This document shows, piece after piece, positions 53,773-62,955 of a stretch of DNA of 64,000 nt. The number at the start of each line of letters is the position of its first letter. Positions within the stretch are counted from its first letter, which is position 1. The stretch comes from an uncultured Bacteroides sp. (GTDB lineage Bacteria; Bacteroidota; Bacteroidia; Bacteroidales; Bacteroidaceae), in contig USAN01000007.1 in NCBI GenBank assembly GCA_900552645.1, forward strand, positions 62,001 to 126,000. Direction: 5' to 3'. The notes beneath the pieces were generated by a model. That model ran no database searches and had not been told where the DNA came from. It worked only from the letters and a program-made list of their open reading frames with translations. A program made the position numbers and the translations under genes.

Positions 53773-56700
53773 TTAGAAGGTTAAATTAACTCCAAAAGTA
53801 TAAGTTCTTGCCTTTGGATAAGATTGATAATCGTAGTTAGGTGTTGGAAAACCATTACTACCATCAGTACTTGTATTTACATCAGGATCTATACCTGAAT
53901 ATCCATTTATACAGAATAAGTTATTTCCTGTAAAGTAAATACGAGCATTTTGAATACCTACTTTAGACATCCAAGTTTTAGGGAAAGTATAACCTACAGT
54001 TAATGTATTTAGACGAAGGTAAGATGCATCTTCTATAAATTCGGATGTAGTAAGACCATATTCACAGAAGAATGTTGAATGTTTGGCATTAGCATTCATA
54101 TTTGTCAAAGTAGTAGGATCGGTAATCAATACTAAATCACCATTAGCATCTACATCATAATATCTATATGTATCTGCTATAAATGCTAGACGATTCTGTC
54201 CAAAAGATGTATCTTTATTACCCATCATAGAATGCATTGAGTTAGCATTGTAAATATCTCCTCCTATCTGATAAGTAAAACCTGCCGAAAAGTCGATTGA
54301 TTTCCAATTACCACTAAATGTAAATCCTCCAGTATGTTTTGGCATACATTCACCAATAATAGTTGCATCACCTTCATCTACAACATCATCACCATTAACA
54401 TTTGCAAACTTAACTGCTCCTGGAATAGCTACCTGTCCATCAACAGCCAAAACATTTATGCCATTAGGGTAATTTACTAATTTATTATCAGGAATACCTG
54501 GTTTTAATTTATATTTACCATTTTCATAAGTAAAATCATCCACAGTATAGAACCCTATTGCTTTGAAACCTTGAATAGTACCAACTGGTTTTCCCTCACG
54601 AATAATATAATCGTATGCTGGTTTACGCATAGTAGATCCCCATCCGGTATTAGTATCAGCCATTACACCATCTAATAGGTTCTCGACATTATTCTTATTA
54701 TAGTTATATGTAATATTTACACCTAAATTAAAGTTTTTAGAACGAACCAAATCTGCACCAATAGCTAATTCTAGTCCTTTGTTAGATGTTTCTCCTACGT
54801 TTTGGAACTGATATACATAACCAGAAGATGCATCTGTAGGGACTTTCATTAAAATATCTTTTGTTGAATTCCAATATACATCTAGACTACCACGTAAGCG
54901 ATTATTCCAGAAGCCAAAATCCAAACCTATATTACGAGATATTGTTGTTTCCCATTTCAAATCAGGATTAGCCTTCATATCACCTGGAATATAAGTAGTA
55001 ACCTGTTGACCATCTATAAGCTGTTGCTTGGTTTTCCAAGTTTCTTTCCACAATGAGTCATCAATATTATCGGATCCAGAAGTACCATAAGATACACGCA
55101 GTTTCAAATTATCCAACCATTCACGAGTATCTTCCAAGAAAGCTTCATCAGATATACGCCATCCTAACGCTGCTGCAGGGAAATATCCCCATCTGTTATT
55201 TGGAGCAAAGTTAGAGGAACCATCGGCACGAAAAGTTGCTGTCAACAAATATTTTCCTTTATAAGAATAATTAGCGCGTCCAAACCAAGACAAAGTTTTT
55301 TTAGGAGTGCCTATGGTAGAATTAAAATAGTCCTTACCATAGTTTCCATCAGAATTTGTATTGTTAATCATACCAAAAGCATCGTCCATAGTAAATGTAG
55401 AGGGATAGCCATAACCATATATTTCAGAAGAATTATATTTAGAAGCTAGCATTTCATTACCTAATAAGAATGATAAATTATTATCATCACCTAACCCTTG
55501 AACCTCATAATTTACAGTAGTAGCCCAACGAATTCCATATCCATCTCCTTTGTTTAGTTTTGCATTACTCTTATCTTTATCAGTCAATGCATGATTCCAG
55601 GTTTTTGTCTGGCTCCAATTACGGCTTAATGACAATTCGCTTCTTGCTGTTAAACCTTTTATTATATTCCATGTTAAAGCACCTCTACCATTTACACGAT
55701 AAAAGTTTTTAATATAGTCGCTGTTATCAAGAATATTTAGGGGATTATTTATTGCCTCAACATTACCACTACCATTACCCATTAAACCATCTTCAGGATT
55801 TCCCAATGGATTATCAATAGGTCTATAGGTATAAGCAGAAGTTGCATTACCAAAACTTGATCCATTAAGCTCTGTCTCTGTGTAACGTAAATCAAAATCG
55901 GCTGTTAAAGCCTTATTTATTTTTTGCGTCAACTTAACATTAGCATTCCAACGACTAAAACCTGATTTAATACGAATACCTTCATCGTCCATATAATTTA
56001 CTGCTACATAAATCTGAGTTTTATCATTTCCTCCACTTAAAGACAAGTCGTGATTCCATGAATTAGCTGTCTGCATTACATCATTTATATAATTATGTGC
56101 AGCTACATTTTTGTAATCATTAAGATGGTTACCATATTTAGATCCCAAGCCGTAATATTCGGCTATTCCATCACCATAAGATTCTCCATAAGCTTTAGCA
56201 TATGCCCATGTAGTATATACATGATCATAAGCATTCATGGTTTCTAATAATTCTGGATTATTCTTAATTTGGAAATATCCATTGTACTTAACCGCTACTT
56301 TACCTTCTTTACCGCCTTTAGTAGTTACAAGTATTACACCATTTGCACCACGAGCACCATAAATAGCAGTAGAAGCCGCATCTTTCAATACATCTATACT
56401 TTCAATATTATCAGCAGGGATATCATCTATACCGCTAACTTGTACGCCATCTACTATGAAAAGCGGATTATTTGACTGAGTGATAGAACCTCCTCCACGA
56501 ACACGAATAGACATACCTGCACCGGGACGACCATCTTGAGATGTTACCGAAACACCTGGTAGTTGTCCTTGTAATGCTTGTGCAACATTTGCAACAGGAT
56601 TAGCAGCAAGTTTCTCGCCTGATACAGATGCTACAGATCCTGTAAGATCTTTTCTCTTTACAGTACCATATCCAATAACAACAACTTCATCCAAAGTCTT

Positions 56701-57009
56701 GTTATCTTCTTTAAGTATAACATTCAGAAGATTTTGCCCTGTATATTTTACATCTTGAGTTAGATAACCAATATAAGATACTACTAAAGTAGCATTATTG
56801 GATACATTTGGAATAGAAAATTTACCATCAAAGTCGGTGATAGTTCCGTTTGTAGTTCCTTTTACCATGACATTCACGCCAATCATAGGTTCGCCTGCGG
56901 CATCTTTTACAATACCATTAACAGTATGTCCCTGAGCAAAAGCAATCAAACAAAGCATACTCAACAAGAAAGTTGAGAATACTTTTCTACATAATTCTTT
57001 TTGATCCAT
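53773..57009 (-). CDS. SusC/RagA-family TonB-dependent transporter (second pair)
   Basis: This 1078-residue transporter starts at Met 57009 (MDQKELCRKVFSTFLLSML, signal peptide ending AFAQ). An upstream ATG at 57063 is disfavoured because the -7 element at 57061-57068 would fall on it. The carboxypeptidase-regulatory domain (HTVNGIVKDAAGEPMIGVNV), the plug (VVVIGYGTVKRKDLTGSVASV and the RGGGSITQSNNPLFIVDGV signature) and a barrel ending RTYTFGVNLTF are all present. It forms the second SusC/SusD pair of the pectin locus. Confidence 0.95.
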   Translation of the reverse strand: MDQKELCRKVFSTFLLSMLCLIAFAQGHTVNGIVKDAAGEPMIGVNVMVKGTTNGTITDFDGKFSIPNVSNNATLVVSYIGYLTQDVKYTGQNLLNVILKEDNKTLDEVVVIGYGTVKRKDLTGSVASVSGEKLAANPVANVAQALQGQLPGVSVTSQDGRPGAGMSIRVRGGGSITQSNNPLFIVDGVQVSGIDDIPADNIESIDVLKDAASTAIYGARGANGVILVTTKGGKEGKVAVKYNGYFQIKNNPELLETMNAYDHVYTTWAYAKAYGESYGDGIAEYYGLGSKYGNHLNDYKNVAAHNYINDVMQTANSWNHDLSLSGGNDKTQIYVAVNYMDDEGIRIKSGFSRWNANVKLTQKINKALTADFDLRYTETELNGSSFGNATSAYTYRPIDNPLGNPEDGLMGNGSGNVEAINNPLNILDNSDYIKNFYRVNGRGALTWNIIKGLTARSELSLSRNWSQTKTWNHALTDKDKSNAKLNKGDGYGIRWATTVNYEVQGLGDDNNLSFLLGNEMLASKYNSSEIYGYGYPSTFTMDDAFGMINNTNSDGNYGKDYFNSTIGTPKKTLSWFGRANYSYKGKYLLTATFRADGSSNFAPNNRWGYFPAAALGWRISDEAFLEDTREWLDNLKLRVSYGTSGSDNIDDSLWKETWKTKQQLIDGQQVTTYIPGDMKANPDLKWETTISRNIGLDFGFWNNRLRGSLDVYWNSTKDILMKVPTDASSGYVYQFQNVGETSNKGLELAIGADLVRSKNFNLGVNITYNYNKNNVENLLDGVMADTNTGWGSTMRKPAYDYIIREGKPVGTIQGFKAIGFYTVDDFTYENGKYKLKPGIPDNKLVNYPNGINVLAVDGQVAIPGAVKFANVNGDDVVDEGDATIIGECMPKHTGGFTFSGNWKSIDFSAGFTYQIGGDIYNANSMHSMMGNKDTSFGQNRLAFIADTYRYYDVDANGDLVLITDPTTLTNMNANAKHSTFFCEYGLTTSEFIEDASYLRLNTLTVGYTFPKTWMSKVGIQNARIYFTGNNLFCINGYSGIDPDVNTSTDGSNGFPTPNYDYQSYPKARTYTFGVNLTF

Positions 57010-57060
57010 AAATTGTGTTTTTATAGTTATATAATAGGTTATACACCTGGTTAACTTTAA

Positions 57061-57068
57061 CAAACATA
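57061..57068 (-). promoter_or_regulatory. Putative -7 element for the second susC
   Basis: The minus strand reads TATGTTTG, matching TAnnTTTG. The predicted start leaves a leader of about 45 nt before Met 57009. There is no TTTG box at the right spacing, which fits a promoter that needs an activator. Confidence 0.5.
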
Positions 57069-57085
57069 TGAATGAAAAATTATAT

Positions 57086-57120
57086 TAATGTGGAAATTTT
57101 AATTTCTAATGTGGAATTTT
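57086..57120 (-). promoter_or_regulatory. Direct repeat pair, candidate HTCS operator
   Basis: TAATGTGGAAATTTT (57086-57100) and TAATGTGGAATTTT (57107-57120) are near-identical, and their starts are exactly 21 bp apart, two turns of the helix. They lie just upstream of the -7 element of the second susC, where an AraC-type activator would bind. The rest of the 282-bp gap has no other clear feature. Confidence 0.5.
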
Positions 57121-57302
57121 TTATCACTCAAGCAGCATTCACATGTAACACTATACATATCAGCGTATTACATAGGCGTTTTATGTGAAGGCAATATTTA
57201 TCGAACTTCTATTCAGGTAGATATATACTTCTAATATATATTTATTTAAGCCAGAAAAGTATATTTAAACAATATTATTAGACTAATGGAACGCCTGAAA
57301 AT

Positions 57303-57347
57303 AAAAAATGAAGGCGATCATTTTTTTATTGACCGCCTTCATTTTTT
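57303..57347 (-). terminator. Terminator after the PL10-like gene
   Basis: AAAAAATGAAGGCG (57303-57316) pairs exactly with CGCCTTCATTTTTT (57334-57347). The stem touches the stop codon of the pectate lyase gene and separates it from the second susC unit. Confidence 0.85.
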
Positions 57348-58440
57348 ATTTGTTCTCCTCTATTCTCCGCTTCCACTTAGCATATTCAGATAAAACTTCA
57401 CTACCACTTGAGTTATACCAACTATAACCGTTCCTACGCTCATAACCTATCTCGGATATATCATACTTCTTTATCCCGTCACGATCCGAAAAAAACGGGC
57501 GATTAGTTTCCAGTTCGTAGAACCGTGCCCACAATGTGGGACAAGAGTCACATTTTACCATTTTGAAATCTTTCTTACCGTCAGAATTAGTAAAAGATTC
57601 CTTTTGCAAACCATCTATTTTGACGTTTTTAAACCATTCTATCGCACATTCTACCGATTTTATCACTCTTTTAGAAGGGTTGGGCAACGACATTAATAAA
57701 AGAACAATCTCATCCGATTCGGCTCCGCTTAATGACGGAAGTTCATAAGCACGTGCCTTGCACGGCTTCAATGTATTTTTATCATGCTGTGCACACCACA
57801 CTGTAAGAACTCCATTCTGCATTACTTGTGTATTTAGAATACATTCTATTCCATTATTAAAAGCAGCCTTAGCCTTCTCTTTTAACGATTCTGGAATAAA
57901 TTCGAACGGAGTCTTGCTTTCATATATATCACGCAACTGCAACATTACATTCACCATCGCATTATCATTATATGTTATCTGAGTATAATAACCGGTAGGG
58001 CGAGGATAGAATTGAGGCCAACCACCATTGTCATACTGTGCCTTCAACAAATACTTTATTCCTTCTATTGCCGATTCCTTGTAATCGTTTTTATGTGTAG
58101 CATTATACATATTGGCCATATATCTTATTTCTACAGTAGTAGCATTATTGTCAATTGTACTTTCATTTACATCGTTCTTATGAGTTAGGATTTCCCTCTT
58201 TTCCTCTTCTGTCAACTTAGCCGGGAAATATATATTCTTAGGCCAACCACCAGTTGTCTGCTGGTAAAGCATTATGTTATTGGCAATACGCTCTGCTTCT
58301 GGAGTATTATAGAATTCAGAAGTAAACTTTCTTGCTTCTCTCTGCCAATTCTTATAAATCATCTTATTATCCTGACCATTTACTGTTATATTAGTCATTG
58401 AAACTAGTAACAATAATGTTATGAAAAACTTATTGCCCAT
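57346..58440 (-). CDS. Pectate lyase, family PL10
   Basis: This 364-residue exported lyase cleaves polygalacturonate by beta-elimination. It has a signal peptide (about 1-22), and the PL10 pattern is complete: TTGGWPKN at 62-69, the DNNATTVEIRYMA stretch at 98-110, NGGWPQFYPRPTGYY near 138-152, the ITYNDNAMVNVM metal-site segment near 155-166, and the late WARFYELETNRPFFSDRDG with a conserved arginine. Length fits the single-domain PL10. It is encoded 138 bp after the surface lipoprotein gene, with a terminator between. Confidence 0.9.
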   Translation of the reverse strand: MGNKFFITLLLLVSMTNITVNGQDNKMIYKNWQREARKFTSEFYNTPEAERIANNIMLYQQTTGGWPKNIYFPAKLTEEEKREILTHKNDVNESTIDNNATTVEIRYMANMYNATHKNDYKESAIEGIKYLLKAQYDNGGWPQFYPRPTGYYTQITYNDNAMVNVMLQLRDIYESKTPFEFIPESLKEKAKAAFNNGIECILNTQVMQNGVLTVWCAQHDKNTLKPCKARAYELPSLSGAESDEIVLLLMSLPNPSKRVIKSVECAIEWFKNVKIDGLQKESFTNSDGKKDFKMVKCDSCPTLWARFYELETNRPFFSDRDGIKKYDISEIGYERRNGYSWYNSSGSEVLSEYAKWKRRIEENK

Positions 58441-58475
58441 ATCATTTAGTATTTAATTAATTCCTATTTAGTTAG

Positions 58476-58516
58476 ACAAAGGGTTGTAGCCATAATATTA
58501 TGGTACAACCCCTTGT
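58476..58516 (-). terminator. Terminator after the surface lipoprotein gene
   Basis: GGGTTGTA and TACAACCC pair, continuing inward through CCATAATATTATGG. The hairpin (58476-58516) lies 62 bp beyond the stop codon at 58579. Confidence 0.75.
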
Positions 58517-58578
58517 CCTTTATTTTTTATAATTCATTTTTAATGTTTATATCAATAATACATTTTTAAAAATATATA

Positions 58579-60891
58579 CTATTTAGACCCTTCGCGCCAT
58601 TTTGAAGCACCTATTCCCAATTGATATATCTTAGAGCTTGTAACCTTACTTGTCTGTTGATAATACAAGTTAGCTCCATGTTCACCACCTGTTCCATCAA
58701 TAGCATCGGCCCTATGCATATATTGATCACTATTTGTAGCTGCTTTGTGAGGAGGATTAGGACTAACCATTAACTCGGCAGGTGAAATATCATCTACCAA
58801 TACCTCTAATGTACCATTCAAAGTGGCAGCTTCTTTACTTACAAGAGTTCCAAAGTTGTTCTTTGTTGCAGTCCATGCATTAGTACTGAATATCTGACCA
58901 TTTGTAAGGAATGTATTAGTTGAGTAATTATTCTCAAAATTCAATGTAATATGAGCTGCAGTACCATCGGGCATAGTCATAGTATTACGTATATCTGCTC
59001 CAGCCATTACCATATTACGTGCATCACCATCCTGCCTAGTAATAATTATAAGGTTCTTCTTTACAGTATATACACTGCCATCTGGTATATTACGCATATT
59101 GAAGATATTTCCTGAAGCACGAGTATTCCAATTAACCAGAGTATTATTTTCAAATGTAATGTTCCAAGCTCCACCTTTCCAGTTACTCTGACTAGTTTCA
59201 TTGAAGAAAGATGGGAATGGAGAATCAAAGAATGTATTGTCACGGACAATGAAATTCTTGTAAAGATTTGAATTTGCATTATTTCCAGATCCTGCAATCC
59301 AAGGGTATCCTCCTGCACCATTGCTGTAATAACCACAGTTATAGAATTGATTTCCCTCTATTAATACATTATCCCAAATTTTGTAATTAGGTCCCTGTTC
59401 ACGAATAAAACCACGAACAAGGCGATTGAATGTACAATTCTTGACAACAAAGTTCTCAAGGCGTACAGCCATACCATTAGAATACATATTTATAAAGTAG
59501 TTACCTGTTGCGCCACCAAGACCAGCCATTTGATCTCCATATGTACGAGCCAATGGACAGTCAAAGTCAATATCTTCAAACTCGAGCATCTTCATGTAAA
59601 TCTCACCACCTTCTCCCGCCTGTGGCTGACGGCCGAACATAAGATTCATTGAATTTACGTTAGTACCTGTTACACTCAAACCACCAAGAAGTACCTTGGC
59701 ACGCTTACCGGCTTTAACATCATCAGGATTTGTACGCAACACGAAGCCCTTACAAGTTGTAAGGTTATTGAACATACAGTAAGTTTTTCCTCCTTCAAGA
59801 TAATAAGTCTGACCTTCGGCAAGATTTACATCCGAAATAAAGTCTGTAAGAATGAAGTCTATACGCATTGCATTATATTTTACTGCAGCTTCATGCTGAA
59901 CCATTGCTGCATCGTATGCCTCCTGAGTTTCAAAATAGTCACGACTTGGAGGTGTCATATCATGTTTAATCAAGATAGGTTCTCCAGGTTCACCATCCGA
60001 ACGTGCCGAGCATGTATTATAATATGCATCCCATTTTACCTTAATATTTTCATTACGTACATTTATAACGTAAACAGAGTTCTTCTGAAGACCATCAATG
60101 TCAACATATCCTTTTTCAAAGTCTTCTTCAGTAATTCTATACTTTACCCATTTCTCGCCAACAGTAGATAATGGATTATTTGGCGATGGCTGAACTTCAA
60201 GCCACTGATAAACGAAGTTATCATTGCCATCTATTTCAAATTTTTCACGATAAACTTCCTTATCTTCGACAGATATTCCATCTGATACTACACTAAACTT
60301 GCGGTTTAACATAACACGCATTGTAGTCTCGGTAGTTTTAGATCCATCTACATAAACACAAAAAGGAGTCGCATATCGATCAGCTGTAATAATTCCAATA
60401 TATTCTGCCCACTGACGACCATCGCCATGCCCATACCATTTAGAAGCATGCGAAAAGTCAGTAACATTATCATCTTTATTAGACAATACGCGAATTGCAA
60501 AACGAAAATCTGTAGAGTATTGCTGATTCTTTATAACCATATCAAGCACATTAGGACCAACTATAGTATCAAGTAATAAAAGTCCATTTTCAGCAGATGA
60601 TCCCCATGCATCAGCTCCGCCTGATACATTAGGCTGAAGAGCCTGTCGAATCTGAAAACCGGCACAATCTTTTACACCATACCAATATAGATGGATATCA
60701 TTACCATTTGGGCCTTCTGCCTTACAGTTGTAGGCATAGTCATCTCCCTTTCCTCTGTTGTTGTCGCAAATGAACATAGTCATCCATTCTCTGTCTGTTC
60801 CAGCTGCAATCTTATCATCATCAGAGCATGAACTGAAAGAGAAAGCCGACAGTAACATAAGTGTATATAAAAAATAATTCTTCATAATCAT
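58579..60891 (-). CDS. Surface lipoprotein of DUF4957/DUF5123 type, probable pectin-binding protein
   Basis: This 770-residue lipoprotein (770 from Met1; Met3 is an alternative start) has a lipobox SFSSC with Cys22. The N-terminal half (about 30-330) contains beta-sandwich or fibronectin-like segments (DIHLYWYGVKDCAGFQIRQ); from about 350 it turns into a beta-helix-like region (LAEGQTYYLEGGKTYCMFNN, FVVKNCTFNRLVRGFIREQG, FIVRDNTFFDSPFPSFFNE), ending with LGIGASKWREGSK. From memory this matches the DUF4957 and DUF5123 domains seen after susD in pectin loci. It directly follows the susD gene by 12 bp, so it is probably a surface glycan-binding protein; lyase activity cannot be excluded. Confidence 0.8.
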   Translation of the reverse strand: MIMKNYFLYTLMLLSAFSFSSCSDDDKIAAGTDREWMTMFICDNNRGKGDDYAYNCKAEGPNGNDIHLYWYGVKDCAGFQIRQALQPNVSGGADAWGSSAENGLLLLDTIVGPNVLDMVIKNQQYSTDFRFAIRVLSNKDDNVTDFSHASKWYGHGDGRQWAEYIGIITADRYATPFCVYVDGSKTTETTMRVMLNRKFSVVSDGISVEDKEVYREKFEIDGNDNFVYQWLEVQPSPNNPLSTVGEKWVKYRITEEDFEKGYVDIDGLQKNSVYVINVRNENIKVKWDAYYNTCSARSDGEPGEPILIKHDMTPPSRDYFETQEAYDAAMVQHEAAVKYNAMRIDFILTDFISDVNLAEGQTYYLEGGKTYCMFNNLTTCKGFVLRTNPDDVKAGKRAKVLLGGLSVTGTNVNSMNLMFGRQPQAGEGGEIYMKMLEFEDIDFDCPLARTYGDQMAGLGGATGNYFINMYSNGMAVRLENFVVKNCTFNRLVRGFIREQGPNYKIWDNVLIEGNQFYNCGYYSNGAGGYPWIAGSGNNANSNLYKNFIVRDNTFFDSPFPSFFNETSQSNWKGGAWNITFENNTLVNWNTRASGNIFNMRNIPDGSVYTVKKNLIIITRQDGDARNMVMAGADIRNTMTMPDGTAAHITLNFENNYSTNTFLTNGQIFSTNAWTATKNNFGTLVSKEAATLNGTLEVLVDDISPAELMVSPNPPHKAATNSDQYMHRADAIDGTGGEHGANLYYQQTSKVTSSKIYQLGIGASKWREGSK

Positions 60892-60903
60892 TTACTTAAT
60901 TAA

Positions 60904-62943
60904 TTATTTATAACCATAATAGTTCTTATATGCTCCTGCCGAACGCTGTATAGCAGCATTTGGATAAGGTAAAATATAACGTACCGGTGGTAATGAACCT
61001 ACAGCAGGTACTGTGTTACCTTCAAGCATTGTTTCAATACCATCTTTTATTATTATTATATTTCCATTATCATTATAACGTATGTAACCGTAGAAAGAGT
61101 ATCGGCACTGATTTGTTGGCATACCATCATTACTCCATTGATATAAAGATGCAGTCTGCCAAGTTTTGCCATCAATAGCAGTGAGAGCAGTAGCAGGCTG
61201 ACTAGTCTGCTTGTAAGGATTATAGATATATAATATATCCATTGTTTTATTTGGATAAGGATAACCATAAACCTGACTTGGAGCTACTTTCCATTCGGCT
61301 GTTTGTGGGAGTACATGGTAATACATATATTCAGGCAGATTTTCGAGATAATAGCTTCCGTCATATTCGGCAATATCATCTTCAAATCCTGTGTATGCAC
61401 CTGCATTACTCATAGCAGTAGAAAGATAACGCAAGAAACTGTATACAATTTCCTGACCGTAAAGATTTGTACGGACTAAATCTCTCCAGCGAGAATTTTC
61501 GCCTGCAAATTCCCATTTACGTTCATTTAGAATTGCCTTCAAGAAGCTTTCCTTAGATGTTGCTGCATTAGAGATGTAGTTGGTAACTACTGTTTGGTCA
61601 TCAAATGCACGTGCATGTACTTGTCTAAGCGACTCTTGAGCTTGAGCTGTAGGACCTTCTAGTTCGTTTATTGCTTCAGCATTCATAAGCAACACATCGG
61701 CGTAACGCATATAAGGGTAGTTTATACCCGTAGAACCACTACTTATATTAACGAACTGACCTGCATTAGACCATAGTTTCGACCATTTATTATTATGTAC
61801 TGTATAATCGGCGCGTATTAAACAAGAATCCTGTGTTATATTGCCAGTACCATTACCATAATACCATAATCCATTCAAGAAATCACGACGCTTATCATTC
61901 TCATCAAATGAATAACGGTAAAAAGCACTTAATCGAGCACCACCATTAGAAGAGCCCCAAACATTCTTACCTAATGTTTTACCTTCATTCGCTGTAGAAG
62001 TTGGTCCCTGAAGATAACCTACATTACCTGTAGATTCTTTTGCAAATGGAATTTCGAATATAGGATCACCTTTACTTATAAGTTCAAAATTGCTTTCCTT
62101 TATAAACACATCCGAGTAAGAGCTACCAAGTGAATGTGCATTAGAAGCAATTACCATATTAGTATATTCCTTTACAATATCATAATATTTTGTATAATCA
62201 GAAGGACGACTCATAACTCCGTAACTGGTTGTGTTATCTTTATTAGGATGAAGTGAATAGCCACCTGCAGTTAAAGCTATACGAGCTATCAATGACCATG
62301 CATATTCCTTAGAAGCACGTTCTACAGTGGTGGTGGCAGATGATGTCATTTTAGGAGCTATTTCCTTCAGATCTTCTATAAGTTTATTCTGAATTTCTTC
62401 CCTATCCATTATAGGAATTACAAAACCGTCACCTAGCTGAGCAGCTGCCTCAAATGTAAATGGTACATCTCCAAACATTACGACCAAGTCGTGGTATACC
62501 ATTGCACGAATACATTTGGCCTCACCTAACATCTGCATAAGTTCACTGTCGTCTTCACTGTATAATGGGCTATTTTCTACACCATAGATAAAACGGTTTG
62601 CATCTTCAATAGCCTTATAAGAGGCAGACCAGTAATTATTAATTTCACCTCCTTGGTCATCACAGTCAAAGCGTGAATAGCTATTATGAGTAGCAGCATT
62701 TCCGCTATAAATATCCATATCGACATCACTATTAAGTATAAATGTCTTCTGATATAGATTCCCATATAAATTGCCATCCAAAATAGAGGCATAAACTCCA
62801 TTTAGAGCACGATTAATTTCTGTCTTCTGTCCAAAGACAAAGTCTTCGCTATAACTTGATGGAGACTCTACATCGAGAAAGTCATTGCAAGATGACAAAA
62901 GTACAGTCGCCAAGCCTGTTATTAGAATATTCTTTAGTTTCAT
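60904..62943 (-). CDS. SusD/RagB-family lipoprotein (third pair)
   Basis: This 679-residue surface lipoprotein has a lipobox LLSSC with Cys19, followed by NDFLDVESPSSYSEDFVFG. The family markers are KCIRAMVYHDLVVMFGDVPF near 148, AWSLIARIALTAGGYSLHP near 213, ILNERKWEFAGENSRWRDLV near 470 and the C-terminal RYILPYPNAAIQRSAGAYKN. It lies 12 bp after the partial susC, which it partners. Confidence 0.94.
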   Translation of the reverse strand: MKLKNILITGLATVLLSSCNDFLDVESPSSYSEDFVFGQKTEINRALNGVYASILDGNLYGNLYQKTFILNSDVDMDIYSGNAATHNSYSRFDCDDQGGEINNYWSASYKAIEDANRFIYGVENSPLYSEDDSELMQMLGEAKCIRAMVYHDLVVMFGDVPFTFEAAAQLGDGFVIPIMDREEIQNKLIEDLKEIAPKMTSSATTTVERASKEYAWSLIARIALTAGGYSLHPNKDNTTSYGVMSRPSDYTKYYDIVKEYTNMVIASNAHSLGSSYSDVFIKESNFELISKGDPIFEIPFAKESTGNVGYLQGPTSTANEGKTLGKNVWGSSNGGARLSAFYRYSFDENDKRRDFLNGLWYYGNGTGNITQDSCLIRADYTVHNNKWSKLWSNAGQFVNISSGSTGINYPYMRYADVLLMNAEAINELEGPTAQAQESLRQVHARAFDDQTVVTNYISNAATSKESFLKAILNERKWEFAGENSRWRDLVRTNLYGQEIVYSFLRYLSTAMSNAGAYTGFEDDIAEYDGSYYLENLPEYMYYHVLPQTAEWKVAPSQVYGYPYPNKTMDILYIYNPYKQTSQPATALTAIDGKTWQTASLYQWSNDGMPTNQCRYSFYGYIRYNDNGNIIIIKDGIETMLEGNTVPAVGSLPPVRYILPYPNAAIQRSAGAYKNYYGYK

Positions 62944-62955
62944 GTTCTTTTAATT

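Noticed and set aside
57010..57063. Upstream start for the second susC
   Set aside because: The -7 element overlaps it and the signal peptide begins properly at 57009.
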